The position numbers and the translations under genes are program-made. A DNA stretch of 64,000 bases, from the NCBI RefSeq assembly GCF_003864975.1, contig NZ_BHGL01000006.1:124001-188000 (forward strand). Direction: 5' to 3'. This document shows, in pieces, positions 9,261 to 18,658 of the stretch. The notes below the pieces were generated by a model. The model was not told where the DNA came from and did no database searches. It was given only the letters and a program-made list of their open reading frames with translations. Source of the stretch: Sulfuriferula thiophila. Lineage in GTDB: Bacteria > Pseudomonadota > Gammaproteobacteria > Burkholderiales > Sulfuriferulaceae. How positions within the stretch are numbered: the stretch's first letter is position 1; every line of letters starts with the position of its first letter.

Positions 9261-10748
9261 ATGACTACAATCGACTGGCACGTCCGTGCCGCAGCATTAA
9301 CTATTGATGGTCGCGCGCTGATTAATGGTCAGCGTGTAAATGCCGCAGATGGCGCCACGTATGAGTGCATGTCGCCGATAGACGGCCGCAAGCTGGCGAG
9401 TGTGGCGCGTTGTCAGGCAGCCGATATCGACCTGGCCGTGGCTGCCGCGCGTGCCGCATTCGAGGACAGGCGCTGGGCGGGTAAATCGCCGGGCGAGCGT
9501 AAACGTACCATGATCCGTTTTGCCGATCTGGTGATGGCCAACCGCGAGGAACTGGCGCTGCTGGAAACGCTGGATATGGGCAAGCCCATCACGGCCAGCA
9601 TGAATACCGACGTGCCCAGCACTGCCAATACGCTGCGCTGGTTCGGCGAAGCTATCGACAAGGTGTACGACGAAATTGCGCCCACCGATGGCAATACCCT
9701 GGCGCTGATCACCCGCGAGGCGATCGGCGTGGTCGCCGCCATCGTGCCGTGGAATTATCCGTTGCTGATGGCGTCGTGGAAAATCGCACCGGCGCTGGTG
9801 GCCGGCAACAGCGTGGTGCTGAAGCCTTCGGAAAAATCGCCGCTGACCGCGCTGCGTCTGGGTGACCTTGCGCTAGAAGCCGGCATACCCGCTGGTGTGT
9901 TCAATGTGGTGCCGGGTTACGGCGCAGAAGCCGGTTCGCCTATGGCTTTGCACATGGATGTCGACTGCATCGCCTTTACCGGCTCGACCGCCGTTGGCAA
10001 GAAGATTCAGATCATGGCCGGCGAGAGCAACCTCAAACGTGCCTGGTGCGAACTGGGTGGCAAGTCGCCCAATATCGTGTTTGCCGATTGCCCCGATCTG
10101 GACAAAGCGGTGGCCGCTGCCGCGGGTTCGATATTCTACAATCAGGGTGAGAGCTGCAATGCGCCGTCGCGGCTGCTGGTCGAGCGTTCCATCCGTGACG
10201 AGTTCGTGGAAAAGCTGAAACAACGTTCACCCAAACACATGCCAGGCGACCCGCTTGATCCGAATACCCGGATGGGCGCACTGGTCGATCAGGGGCAGAT
10301 GGATAACGTGCTCAAATATATCGCTGCCGGCAAGCAGCAGGGCGCCAAGCTGTGCTGTGGCGGCGAGCGCGTGCGTACCGAGTCCGGCGGTTATTACGTG
10401 GCACCGACTATTTTCGATAACGTCACCAACGACATGATTATCGCCAGCGAGGAAATCTTCGGTCCGGTGCTGTCCATCATCACTTTCGATACGCAGGAAG
10501 AAGCAATCCGCATCGCCAACGATACCAGCTACGGCCTCGCCGCCGCGGTGTGGACGCGCGACATTTCCCGCGCGCATCTGGTGGCGCGTGCGCTGCGCGC
10601 AGGTACGGTACACGTCAACAGTTACGATGAGGACGATATTACCGTGCCGTTTGGCGGCTTCAAGCAGTCCGGCAACGGTCGCGACAAATCGCTGCATGCG
10701 CTGGAAAAATACACTGAACTCAAAACTACATGGATCAGCCTCGCCTGA
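9261..10748 (+). CDS. puuC: Aldehyde dehydrogenase, probable gamma-glutamyl-gamma-aminobutyraldehyde dehydrogenase
   Basis: NAD(P)-linked aldehyde dehydrogenase (495 aa). It is likely to oxidise gamma-glutamyl-aminobutyraldehyde or free 4-aminobutanal. Visible motifs are VPWNYPLLMASWK, FTGSTAVGK, the base Glu in ELGGKSPNIVF and the nucleophile Cys in NQGESCNAPSR. The C-terminal FGGFKQSGNGRDKS is typical of the PuuC/BetB branch. The ATG at 9261 follows GAGGAA with 6-base spacing; a GTG two codons earlier overlaps that site. It can take the product of either SpuC or a PuuB-type oxidase, although no PuuB is visible here. Confidence 0.86.
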   Translation: MTTIDWHVRAAALTIDGRALINGQRVNAADGATYECMSPIDGRKLASVARCQAADIDLAVAAARAAFEDRRWAGKSPGERKRTMIRFADLVMANREELALLETLDMGKPITASMNTDVPSTANTLRWFGEAIDKVYDEIAPTDGNTLALITREAIGVVAAIVPWNYPLLMASWKIAPALVAGNSVVLKPSEKSPLTALRLGDLALEAGIPAGVFNVVPGYGAEAGSPMALHMDVDCIAFTGSTAVGKKIQIMAGESNLKRAWCELGGKSPNIVFADCPDLDKAVAAAAGSIFYNQGESCNAPSRLLVERSIRDEFVEKLKQRSPKHMPGDPLDPNTRMGALVDQGQMDNVLKYIAAGKQQGAKLCCGGERVRTESGGYYVAPTIFDNVTNDMIIASEEIFGPVLSIITFDTQEEAIRIANDTSYGLAAAVWTRDISRAHLVARALRAGTVHVNSYDEDDITVPFGGFKQSGNGRDKSLHALEKYTELKTTWISLA

Positions 10749-10771
10749 TTCGGCGAGCAAGGAGTAGCAGC

Positions 10772-12070
10772 ATGACAGTAAAAACAACGGACCCAATCAG
10801 CAACGCAGACCTGCACCAGCGCCGTCTTGCCGCTACCCCGCGCGGTATCGGTGTGATGGCCGGATTCTATATCGACCGTGCCCTGAATGCTGAAGTGTGG
10901 GATGTTGAAGGCCAGCGTTATATCGACTTCGCCGGCGGCATTGCCGTGCTCAATACTGGCCATCGCCATCCGCGCATGGTGGAGGCCATTGAGGAGCAGC
11001 TCAAGCGCTTCACTCATACCTGTTATCAGGTGCTGCCGTACGAGAGCTATGTCACGCTGGCCGAGCGCATTAACGCGCTGACGCCGGGTAATTACCCTAA
11101 AAAGACTGCTTTTTTTTCCAGCGGCGCAGAGGCCGTGGAGAATGCGATCAAGATTGCCCGCGCCAGTACCGGCCGTTCCGGCATCATCGCCTTTTCCGGT
11201 GGCTTTCACGGTCGTACCATGATGGGCTGTGCGCTCACCGGCAAAGTGGTGCCGTACAAGGTTGGCTTCGGGCCGTTCCCGTCCGAGATCTACCATGTGC
11301 CGTTTCCGATGGCGCTGCATGGCGTCAGTGTCGACGACGCGCTGTATGCGATACAGACATTGTTCAAGGCCGATGTCGATTCGCAGCGCGTCGCGGCGAT
11401 CATCATCGAACCAGTGCAGGGTGAGGGCGGTTTCTATGTCGCGCCGCCGGAATTGATGCGCGCCTTGCGCCAGATTTGTGATCAGCACGGCATCCTGCTG
11501 ATTTTTGACGAAGTGCAGACTGGCTTTGGTCGCACAGGCAAGCTGTTCGCTGCTGAACATTACGACGTGCTGCCCGACATCATGACCATCGCCAAGAGCA
11601 TGGCTGGGGGCATGACATTATCAGCAGTGTGCGGCAAGGCTGAAGTGATGGATGGCCCGTTGCCGGGCGGGCTGGGCGGCACCTACGCCGGCAATCCGCT
11701 GGCGATAGCGGCATCGCATGCGGTGATCGACATCATCGAGCAGGAGCAACTGGTAGACCGTTCCAATGTGCTCGGGCAGAAATTAACCGCGTTCCTGCAG
11801 GCTGCTCAAGCGACCGTACCGGCTTTAAAAGAAGTGCGCGGGCTGGGCTCGATGATCGCCGCCGAATTCATAGACCCGGCCAGCGGCGAGCCTTCACCCG
11901 ATGCGGTAAAGCGCGTGCAGCAGGCGGCACTGGAAAAGGGGTTGATCCTGCTTACCTGTGGCGTCTACGGTAACGTGATGCGTTTCCTCTATCCGTTGAC
12001 CACGGAAGACGCGATTTTTGATGAAGCGCTGGCCATACTTGGGCGGGCTTTGGCAAAGGCGGGCGCTTGA
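10772..12070 (+). CDS. gabT: 4-aminobutyrate aminotransferase
   Basis: Class III PLP aminotransferase (432 aa) converting GABA and 2-oxoglutarate to succinate semialdehyde and glutamate, feeding GabD. It shows YIDFAGGIAVLNTGH near the start, the phosphate-binding FFSSGAEAVENAIK, the PLP Asp in LIFDEVQTGFGR and the lysine in MTIAKSMAGGM. The ATG at 10772 has AAGGAG upstream; the frame runs earlier into the puuC tail but without a good ribosome site. It closes the polyamine cluster, and the next genes are on the other strand. Confidence 0.9.
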   Translation: MTVKTTDPISNADLHQRRLAATPRGIGVMAGFYIDRALNAEVWDVEGQRYIDFAGGIAVLNTGHRHPRMVEAIEEQLKRFTHTCYQVLPYESYVTLAERINALTPGNYPKKTAFFSSGAEAVENAIKIARASTGRSGIIAFSGGFHGRTMMGCALTGKVVPYKVGFGPFPSEIYHVPFPMALHGVSVDDALYAIQTLFKADVDSQRVAAIIIEPVQGEGGFYVAPPELMRALRQICDQHGILLIFDEVQTGFGRTGKLFAAEHYDVLPDIMTIAKSMAGGMTLSAVCGKAEVMDGPLPGGLGGTYAGNPLAIAASHAVIDIIEQEQLVDRSNVLGQKLTAFLQAAQATVPALKEVRGLGSMIAAEFIDPASGEPSPDAVKRVQQAALEKGLILLTCGVYGNVMRFLYPLTTEDAIFDEALAILGRALAKAGA

Positions 12071-12104
12071 ACATCCTGGTAATTATGGCGGATGTGGGAC
12101 AACG

Positions 12105-12184
12105 CCCGGCCAGGATGGCATGGTGATCAGTTACAGCAATCGATTTACCTGCTGTCGCTGACGCTACGCAGCATCCCGGCCGGG
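12105..12184. repeat. Imperfect inverted repeat in the convergent gap after gabT
   Basis: Arms of 13 bases at 12105-12117 and 12172-12184 pair with one mismatch across a 54-base loop. They sit between convergent gabT and the cytochrome gene. No T-run is visible on either side, so a terminator role is weak. Confidence 0.3.
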
Positions 12185-12189
12185 GTGGG

Positions 12190-12786
12190 TCAATGTTTGG
12201 TATGCTGATGGCCGCCAGTGTGCGTGTGGCTATCAGGCGTTGCTGGCATGGTTGCATTGTCCATTGGCCCCATATCTTCGTCTGGCGGGGCCTGGGCGAC
12301 GATCGCTTTGTATTGCGCTTCTGTCATTCCCGGCATTTGTTGCAAGAATGCCACCATGCTCCAGATCGTTTCGTCGTCGTGGCTCATGCCCCAGGCTGGC
12401 ATCGCGCTCATTTTAAGGCCGTGCTTAATGACCCAGAACGCCTCGCGCGGATCTACTTTAGCCAGACTCAGGTTAGGTGGCAAAGGGTAGAGTCCCGGAC
12501 GTAATTCGGAATCTTTCATACCCGGGGCCAGATGGCAGCTGGTACACATAGCGGCGTACTGACCGGCACCCTTCAGGATGAGTTCCGAGTCCTGAAGATT
12601 GGCAGGTACTTTGATCTCTTCTGAGTGGTGTTCAATAGCGCGTTCACGCGTAGCTTCCATCAGTGCGTATGTGAGTTTCCAGTGCGGACTGTCAGCACCG
12701 GGATTGTATATGCCAGACCATATAAATGCCCCAGCGCCCAGTGCGAGCACCAGTAACGTTGCCAGCACTATTTTTAGAGTATTCAT
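12190..12786 (-). CDS. Membrane-anchored c-type cytochrome with His-rich tail
   Basis: Small monohaem cytochrome c (198 aa). An N-terminal hydrophobic anchor or signal covers about residues 5-25. The haem-binding CTSCH is at 81-85, and a likely axial Met lies in KMSAMPAWGM. The last 20 residues are rich in His and Thr (HTHTGGHQHTKH), which could bind a metal ion. It lies downstream of copB on the same strand and is probably co-transcribed with the copper genes. A role as electron acceptor or donor near the multicopper oxidase is inferred only. I do not recognise a named family member. Confidence 0.8.
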   Translation of the reverse strand: MNTLKIVLATLLVLALGAGAFIWSGIYNPGADSPHWKLTYALMEATRERAIEHHSEEIKVPANLQDSELILKGAGQYAAMCTSCHLAPGMKDSELRPGLYPLPPNLSLAKVDPREAFWVIKHGLKMSAMPAWGMSHDDETIWSMVAFLQQMPGMTEAQYKAIVAQAPPDEDMGPMDNATMPATPDSHTHTGGHQHTKH

Positions 12787-12869
12787 GATTATCCTTTTTA
12801 ATTGCGTAACGAATCTATTTTGGTGTTGCTGTTTATTTAACTGTTTGCGTAATACTTAGCTAATGCGTG

Positions 12870-13856
12870 TTAAAACCATATACGCGCACCCGCTACCAGT
12901 TGCAGATCATGTGTGGCGTCACTACTGGTTCGTGCAATATCTGCAGTTTTACCGTATTTCTGGATATATTCAATACCCACATAGGGGGCAAATTCACGAC
13001 GGACTTCGAAACGAATGCGTAAACCCACTGACGTATCCGCTAGTCCGGCGCCAATGCCACGATCCAGGTCATCCTTGCTGTACAGATTGGCATCGATTTC
13101 AGGGGTCAGGATCAAGCGCTGTGTCAGCAGCAGGTCATAAGAGGTTTTCAGGCGCACGGCGGCACGGCCTTCTGTTCCTGCATAGGCTGTTGCTTCCACA
13201 TCAAACTTATAGGGGGCGAGGCCTTGTATGCCAAAAGCAGCCCAGTCTCGCGCTGGGCCAGTACCAAAGTCATGACGCAGGCCTGTTACTACATCCCAGT
13301 ATGGCGCAAAAGTATGACCCCATAGTAATTCAGCGTCAGCTTCCTGGACTTTGCCTTTGGCGCGCTGACCTTCGCTGCGTATCCACAGTTTGTTCAGGTC
13401 GTAGCCGATGCGAAAACGCCCGTCCCATACCATGCTGTCAGCCTGGTCGCCATGCACATACTCCAGCTTGTCGAGCAGGAGTTTGGTGATGAGTGGGTTG
13501 TCTTCCATATTCATGGTTGCCATGCCGATATCGTAAGCGTGGTACGACTTGCCTGCTGAGCCATCGCTGCTCGGCAGGCTGCCTACTGGCGGGGCTGATT
13601 GTTCATGGGCGTGCTGCATTTCAGGCGCAGGTTGCTTATGGTCGTGCTGTTTGTTACTGGTGCCGGTAGTGTGCTTTGCCGGCATGTGCTCCATTTTTTT
13701 CATGGAGTCTGCATCCATGCCACTCATGCTTGAGTCGGGCGTTGTCGTGTCCTGCGCGGGCATAGGCATCGACATCGAATCCTGAGCATAGACGGCTCCG
13801 CTTAGCGGGGACAGCGTACACAATAATATCTGTGCTAACGGCTTGAGGTTTTTCAT
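12870..13856 (-). CDS. copB: Copper-resistance outer-membrane protein B
   Basis: Outer-membrane beta-barrel protein (328 aa) of the CopB/PcoB family that works with CopA in copper tolerance. A signal peptide (KNLKPLAQILLC to about VYAQD) is followed by a Met/His-rich region up to about residue 90, a likely copper-binding segment. The barrel then runs from YDIGMATMNMEDNP to the terminal aromatic residue in ARIWF, an outer-membrane insertion signal. The ATG at 13856 was preferred because GGAG lies 9 bases upstream; earlier in-frame ATGs overlap that site. It lies 30 bases after copA. Confidence 0.9.
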   Translation of the reverse strand: MKNLKPLAQILLCTLSPLSGAVYAQDSMSMPMPAQDTTTPDSSMSGMDADSMKKMEHMPAKHTTGTSNKQHDHKQPAPEMQHAHEQSAPPVGSLPSSDGSAGKSYHAYDIGMATMNMEDNPLITKLLLDKLEYVHGDQADSMVWDGRFRIGYDLNKLWIRSEGQRAKGKVQEADAELLWGHTFAPYWDVVTGLRHDFGTGPARDWAAFGIQGLAPYKFDVEATAYAGTEGRAAVRLKTSYDLLLTQRLILTPEIDANLYSKDDLDRGIGAGLADTSVGLRIRFEVRREFAPYVGIEYIQKYGKTADIARTSSDATHDLQLVAGARIWF

Positions 13857-13886
13857 TACGATGATCTCCATTGTTTCACGCACACA

Positions 13887-15731
13887 TTAAGCGACTACGA
13901 CGGCGCGGAACATGCCGCCTTCCATGTGGTAGAGCATGTGGCAGTGATAAGCCCAGTTGCCGCGAGCATCTGCACTTACCCGATAACTGACGCGATGCCC
14001 GGGCGCTACGCTGATGGTGTGCTTGCGTACCTGAAAGCGCCCATCAGGCGATTCGAGTTCGCTCCACATGCCATGCAAGTGAATTGGGTGGTGCATCATG
14101 GTGTCGTTTATCAGTACGATGCGCAGACGTTCGCCATAATGAAACAATATCGGTTCGGCTTCGGAGTAGGGGACGCCGTTGAAAGACCACATATAACGAT
14201 CCATATTCCCCGTTAGATGCAGCTCTATCTCGCGTGTCGGATTGCGTGGATCGAGCGCGCCACCCACCGTATGCAGGTCGGCATAGGTCAGTACCCGTCG
14301 TCCGTTATCGCGCAGACCCACGCCGGGATCATCCAGTCGTGTTGATACCTGATCCGCACGGGTGGAATTGGATGGGCCATATTCGGTGGCAGCATGATGT
14401 TTTACGGGCACATCGCCGCCTGCTGCTGCCGTAGCTTTTGCATCGGACTTGGCTGAACCCGACATATCCATGCCAGGCATGTCCATCCCAGCATGCATAT
14501 CCATACCTTGCATGCTAGTAGAACCAGACATATCCATACCCTTCATGCTGCCTGACCCAGACATATCCATCCCTGGCATATCGCCCATGGCCATGCCCAT
14601 GTCTGACATGCCAAGCAGGGGAACGGGGTCGAGCTTGGGAATTTCGGCGCGCATTCCGATACGCGGCGCCAAGGTTGCCAGCGCGTAGCCGGAACGATCC
14701 AGCGCCTGTGCGAACACTGTGTAAGCCTGATCTTGTGTCGGCTCAACGATCACATCGTAAGTTTCCGCTACGCCTATACGGAATTCATCAATGCTGACCG
14801 GTTTTACATATTGCCCGTCGGCAGCGACCACGGTCATTTTCAAGCCGGGAATACGTACATCGAAATAGGTCATTGACGAACCGTTGATAAAACGCAACAG
14901 GATTTTCTCGCCGGGCTTGAACAGGCCAGTCCAGTTTCCCGCCGGAGTTTGACCATTGGTGAGGAAGGTATACGTGGCGCCGCTTACGTCGGACAGGTCA
15001 CGCGGGCTCATGCGCATTTTGTCCCATGATAGGCGTGTAGCGAGCGCGCTAGACCAGCCTACCTTCTTGGCGTCCTGTATCAAATCGCCAACAGTGGGGC
15101 GCACATAGTTGTAGTAATCGCTCATCTGCTTGAGATGCTTGAAGACCTGGGCGGGGTCTTCATCCGTCCAGTCCGACAGCATCACGACATGATCGCGATC
15201 ATAGGTATAAGGTGCGGGTTCGCGCGGCTCAATGACTATGGGGCCATAGAGTCCGGTCTGCTCCTGAAAGCCCGAGTGACTGTGATACCAGTAAGTGCCG
15301 GACTGATGTACATCGAACTGGTAAACATAGGTTTCCCCCGGCGCGATGCCGTTAAAACTGAGGCCGGGCACACCATCCATGGGTGCCGGCAGGATGATGC
15401 CATGCCAGTGTATGGAACTCGGTACCGACATGCGATTGGTTACCCGCAGGGTAATACGATCTCCTTCGCGCCAGCGCAGTAGCGGGGCGGGTACCTGGCC
15501 ATTTACTGTGGTCGCCATGCGCGGGGTGCCAGTGAAGTTAACCGGTGACTCAACAAGGTCAAGCGTAAACTCGGTGCCACTGAGGGTCGCAGCCTGGGTT
15601 TGGCCGGTCGAAGCCCAGGCAGGGTTTTGCCACAGACCCGTGCTTATCAATGCACCGCCTGCGACAAGCCCTTCAACAAAGCGACGGCGAGATGGGCTCG
15701 CTGGCAGATCTTTGGGAGTCGTATTTTTCAT
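13887..15731 (-). CDS. copA: Multicopper oxidase, copper-resistance protein A
   Basis: Periplasmic multicopper oxidase (614 aa), probably oxidising Cu(I) and sequestering copper. A Tat signal is visible (SPSRRRFVEGLVAGG), as expected for an enzyme exported folded with its copper. The copper ligand motifs are HWHGIILP, WYHSHSG, HPIHLHGMW and HCHMLYHMEGGM. A Met-rich insert with repeated MDMSGS/GMDM units lies before the third cupredoxin domain. The ATG at 15731 was chosen over an upstream in-frame start because it gives the Tat signal near the N-terminus and has AAGGA upstream. It is followed by copB. Confidence 0.93.
   Translation of the reverse strand: MKNTTPKDLPASPSRRRFVEGLVAGGALISTGLWQNPAWASTGQTQAATLSGTEFTLDLVESPVNFTGTPRMATTVNGQVPAPLLRWREGDRITLRVTNRMSVPSSIHWHGIILPAPMDGVPGLSFNGIAPGETYVYQFDVHQSGTYWYHSHSGFQEQTGLYGPIVIEPREPAPYTYDRDHVVMLSDWTDEDPAQVFKHLKQMSDYYNYVRPTVGDLIQDAKKVGWSSALATRLSWDKMRMSPRDLSDVSGATYTFLTNGQTPAGNWTGLFKPGEKILLRFINGSSMTYFDVRIPGLKMTVVAADGQYVKPVSIDEFRIGVAETYDVIVEPTQDQAYTVFAQALDRSGYALATLAPRIGMRAEIPKLDPVPLLGMSDMGMAMGDMPGMDMSGSGSMKGMDMSGSTSMQGMDMHAGMDMPGMDMSGSAKSDAKATAAAGGDVPVKHHAATEYGPSNSTRADQVSTRLDDPGVGLRDNGRRVLTYADLHTVGGALDPRNPTREIELHLTGNMDRYMWSFNGVPYSEAEPILFHYGERLRIVLINDTMMHHPIHLHGMWSELESPDGRFQVRKHTISVAPGHRVSYRVSADARGNWAYHCHMLYHMEGGMFRAVVVA
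14450..14615 (-). repeat. Degenerate tandem repeat encoding the Met-rich loop of CopA
   Basis: On the minus strand this segment repeats units encoding variants of GMDMSGS and GMDM. DNA copies include repeated CATATCCAT and GGCATGTCC words. Such Met-rich loops bind Cu(I) in CopA/PcoA. Slippage here could change loop length between strains. Confidence 0.7.
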
Positions 15732-15788
15732 AAGAAATCCTTGGTATGCGAAGCATGAGTTGGTATTATTTTTTGCCATAGCTACGGA

Positions 15789-15831
15789 AAAATTTACGGC
15801 AGCGAGCACATTGCCGTTAGCCGTAAATTTT
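15789..15831. promoter_or_regulatory. 12-bp perfect inverted repeat upstream of copA
   Basis: AAAATTTACGGC (15789-15800) is repeated inverted as GCCGTAAATTTT (15820-15831) with a 19-base spacer. It lies about 58 bases upstream of the copA start, between it and the small Met-rich gene. It could be an operator or an mRNA hairpin separating the two genes. No T-run makes it a clear terminator for either direction. Confidence 0.5.
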
Positions 15832-15912
15832 CGGATTATTGCTGCAAATGAGTATAGCGCCGTACATAATTATAACCAACTCATTGTATTGCCGTGATAT
15901 TGTTAATGAATC

Positions 15913-16209
15913 TTAATGTTTGTGATCTTCCGGTTTCCCTTCTGATGTCACCGGTTTTGCCTCTGATTTCATTGGTTGATGGCTGTGGCTACCCATCATT
16001 TTTTTCATAGCGGCAGGGTCCATATTGCCATCCTGATGCATATTTTTCATGGCATCCATACCATTACCCATGTTGCCTTGGCCCATGTCCATTTTATTAC
16101 TCATATCCATCGGCGCTGTTGCATTTGTGCCCATCTCTTGTGCATAGGCAGGTGCAGCAACAATAATTACGCTAGCCAATAGTAAGCTATAAACTTTATT
16201 CATTTTCAT
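15913..16209 (-). CDS. Small Met/His-rich periplasmic protein of the copper locus
   Basis: Short exported protein (98 aa) with a clear signal peptide (about residues 1-23, ending PAYAQE). The mature part is rich in Met, Asn, Gly and His, with MDMSNKMDMGQGNMGNGMD, HSHQP and a final DHKH. It has no recognisable enzyme domain. It is the first minus-strand gene from the divergent control region shared with copR, so it is probably copper-induced. A periplasmic copper-binding or chaperone role is likely but inferred from composition and position. Confidence 0.78.
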   Translation of the reverse strand: MKMNKVYSLLLASVIIVAAPAYAQEMGTNATAPMDMSNKMDMGQGNMGNGMDAMKNMHQDGNMDPAAMKKMMGSHSHQPMKSEAKPVTSEGKPEDHKH

Positions 16210-16372
16210 GATTTTTCCTTTTTCAATGTGAGTGCGTTACAAAATAGGATTCATTGGTAACTGGCTTGCAGTGTTTAAACGCTGCAATGTCAGCATGTCG
16301 ACAAAACCGATTATTCGTTTGTCTGTGAATACAGCATGCGCTATGGATGGCGACAAAGTGCTTACGTGATGA

Positions 16373-16386
16373 TTACAAATTTGTAA
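16373..16386. promoter_or_regulatory. CopR-type palindromic operator (cop box)
   Basis: TTACAAATTTGTAA is a perfect 14-bp palindrome. It lies 40 bases upstream of the copR start, in the divergent region shared with the small Met-rich gene. It resembles the boxes bound by CopR/CusR-type regulators. Autoregulation and divergent control are inferred. Confidence 0.65.
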
Positions 16387-16426
16387 CCTTTCACTCCGCG
16401 TTGGTAAAAGCAGCGATAATATCCCC

Positions 16427-17104
16427 ATGAAAATATTAATTGTCGAAGATGAACTGAAAACAGGTACCTACCTGAAACAAGGACTCTCCGAGGCTGGATT
16501 TATTACCGATCTTGCTGTCAATGGGGTGGATGGGCAGCATCTGGCGCTGACCGAAGCATTTGATTTGATTATTCTGGATGTCATGCTTCCGGGAATTAAT
16601 GGCTGGGATGTGTTGTCCGCGATCCGGGCTGCCGGTAAAAGCATGCCTGTATTGTTCCTGACAGCGCGCGACCAGGTAGATGACCGGGTCAAAGGGCTGG
16701 AGCTGGGGGCCGATGATTATCTGGTAAAGCCGTTTGCATTTTCCGAATTGCTGGCGCGCGTACGCACCTTGCTGCGGCGGGGAAAGATGGTTGAGCCGGA
16801 TACACTGGTAATCGCTGATCTTGAGCTGAATCTTATCCGTCGACGCGCCAACAGGGGAGGTCAGCGTATTGATTTGACGGCCAAGGAGTTCGTGCTGCTG
16901 ACGCTGTTTCTGCAGCATCAGGGTGAAGTTCTGTCGCGCACGTTAATCGCTTCCCAAGTATGGGATATGAATTTCGATAGTGACACCAATGTAGTGGAGG
17001 TTGCCATCCGTCGCCTGCGCGCGAAGGTTGACGACGACTTCGAGCTCAAACTTATCCATACGGTACGGGGCATGGGATATGTCATGGAGTTGCGAGACAG
17101 ATGA
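16427..17104 (+). CDS. copR: Copper-responsive two-component response regulator
   Basis: OmpR-family regulator (225 aa). The receiver domain (residues 1-120) has the acidic pair EDE near residue 8, the phospho-acceptor Asp in [10 protein letters not shown] and the conserved Lys in DYLVKPF. The C-terminal winged helix carries LTAKEFVLL and [16 protein letters not shown], typical of the CusR/CopR/PcoR branch. It overlaps the kinase gene by 4 bases and diverges from the copper structural genes, so it very likely activates them when periplasmic copper rises. Confidence 0.92.
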   Translation: MKILIVEDELKTGTYLKQGLSEAGFITDLAVNGVDGQHLALTEAFDLIILDVMLPGINGWDVLSAIRAAGKSMPVLFLTARDQVDDRVKGLELGADDYLVKPFAFSELLARVRTLLRRGKMVEPDTLVIADLELNLIRRRANRGGQRIDLTAKEFVLLTLFLQHQGEVLSRTLIASQVWDMNFDSDTNVVEVAIRRLRAKVDDDFELKLIHTVRGMGYVMELRDR

Positions 17105-18522
17105 TGTTGAACCGCTCGATCACCTATCGTCTAGCATTGCAGTTTGCCTTGGCCACCATGCTTTTGCTGGCTGGGATAGGCTATTTCCTGAATCGTTCTG
17201 TCGAGTCGCATCTGGCGGATATGGACTGGAGTGAAATCCATGGCAAATGGGAATTGACCCGGAATTTGATCAATGAAGTCCGTACGCCTGCTGATTTAGC
17301 TGCATTTCCTCAGTTGCTGGATGGCGCGCTAGTGGGGCATCCGGATCTGTTCGTGACCGTCCGGGATCAAACCGGGCGGCTATTGTTTGCCACTGCCGGC
17401 TTTGCTTTTCCAAAGCAGTTTGCAGCAGTGAATACAGACCCCCACCCGACATTCTCTACTATGCTCACTTGGCATGATGGAGAGCACATGTTCCGCGGCA
17501 TTCGGACTAAGCTTGCCTCCGGCCTGGCTGGACACCCCGGGTTTACAGTTGCCATTGCGCTGAAAACTGACGAGCACCGACACTTTCTCGACCATTTTCA
17601 CAGCTTGCTGCTGACTGCTCTGGTGTTCGGCATGGCTTCCGCGGCTGCGCTTGGCTGGTTCATCGCCAAACGCGGGCTTTTGCCTGTGCGAGACATGGCC
17701 GCTGTAGCGCGCAATATTTCTGTCAGTCACTTGGGGGAGCGTTTGCGTCTCGAAAGCGTACCGCTGGAGTTGCGTGATTTGGCGATCGCTTTCAATGGCA
17801 TGCTATCGCGGCTGGAAGATTCGTTTCACCGGCTTACGGATTTTTCCTCGGACATTGCCCATGAACTACGTACGCCCATCAATAACCTCATGGTTCAGTC
17901 ACAAGTGGCGCTGTCCCAGGCTAGAAGCACAGAACAGTATCAGGATGTGATAGCGTCCAATCTGGAGGAGTTCGATCGTCTGGCGCGGATGATTGCTGAC
18001 ATGCTATTCCTGGCTAAAGCAGACAACGGCTTAATGGTGGCAGGACGAGAAAAGATCGATCTCGCAGCAGAGATTGAACGTCTGGCAGAGTTTTTTGGCC
18101 TCTTCGCCGAAGATAGAGGCGTCGCTATTGTCACCACGGGCGAGGGAAGCGTAATCGGTGACCGTATCATGCTGCAGCGTGCTATCGCTAATTTGCTGTC
18201 CAATGCGATTACTCATACCGCGCCCGGTGGCAAGGTGCTTATTCGACTTGTGAAGGAAGGCACGTTGCAACGGATTGAGATAGCGAACCCAGGTAAGGCA
18301 ATACCGTCCGAACAACTGGAAAGAATTTTCGATCGTTTTTACCGCCTGGATCCTGCCCGCGGAACCGCGCTGGATGGCGTGGGGCTGGGTCTGGCTATCA
18401 CTAAATCGATCGTTGAGGCGCACAAAGGTCACATTGAGGTTACTTCGGACAATCATGCAACGGTTTTTGCGATTACACTGCCGATAGCTTTCGAAATCAA
18501 GCTTCCAGAAGCTGCAAGCTAA
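17101..18522 (+). CDS. copS: Heavy-metal sensor histidine kinase
   Basis: Membrane sensor kinase (473 aa) of the CusS/CopS type. It has a first membrane span at about residues 11-30, a periplasmic sensor domain and a second span near residues 165-185 ([19 protein letters not shown]). HAMP follows, then the H-box [16 protein letters not shown] and an ATPase domain with an N-box (NLLSNAITH) and a G-box (DGVGLGLAI). Translation is coupled to copR. The ligand is probably periplasmic copper (or silver), inferred from family and neighbours. Confidence 0.91.
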   Translation: MMLNRSITYRLALQFALATMLLLAGIGYFLNRSVESHLADMDWSEIHGKWELTRNLINEVRTPADLAAFPQLLDGALVGHPDLFVTVRDQTGRLLFATAGFAFPKQFAAVNTDPHPTFSTMLTWHDGEHMFRGIRTKLASGLAGHPGFTVAIALKTDEHRHFLDHFHSLLLTALVFGMASAAALGWFIAKRGLLPVRDMAAVARNISVSHLGERLRLESVPLELRDLAIAFNGMLSRLEDSFHRLTDFSSDIAHELRTPINNLMVQSQVALSQARSTEQYQDVIASNLEEFDRLARMIADMLFLAKADNGLMVAGREKIDLAAEIERLAEFFGLFAEDRGVAIVTTGEGSVIGDRIMLQRAIANLLSNAITHTAPGGKVLIRLVKEGTLQRIEIANPGKAIPSEQLERIFDRFYRLDPARGTALDGVGLGLAITKSIVEAHKGHIEVTSDNHATVFAITLPIAFEIKLPEAAS

Positions 18523-18596
18523 ATCGGTGCTGGACGCAGCATACAACGTTTACGCATGGTATTTTGCAAGTTTGCAGCACCAGACCCGATATAATT

Positions 18597-18625
18597 CAGT
18601 ATATTTACTGCATGTGCTGTATAAT
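18597..18625 (+). promoter_or_regulatory. Palindrome plus -10-like TATAAT ahead of the tRNA-like segment
   Basis: CAGTATATTTACTG (18597-18610) has perfect 5-base outer arms and resembles an SOS/LexA-like dyad. A TATAAT hexamer follows at 18620-18625. No strong -35 element is seen. It could drive a short transcript ending at the terminator near 18785. Confidence 0.35.
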
Positions 18626-18658
18626 TATGCAACTGATTTAATTGATTAATTGATTGCC

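Noticed and set aside
16237-16428. Short minus-strand open frame in the copR upstream region
   Set aside because: It covers the divergent promoter and the palindromic cop box, with no ribosome site and no protein-like features.
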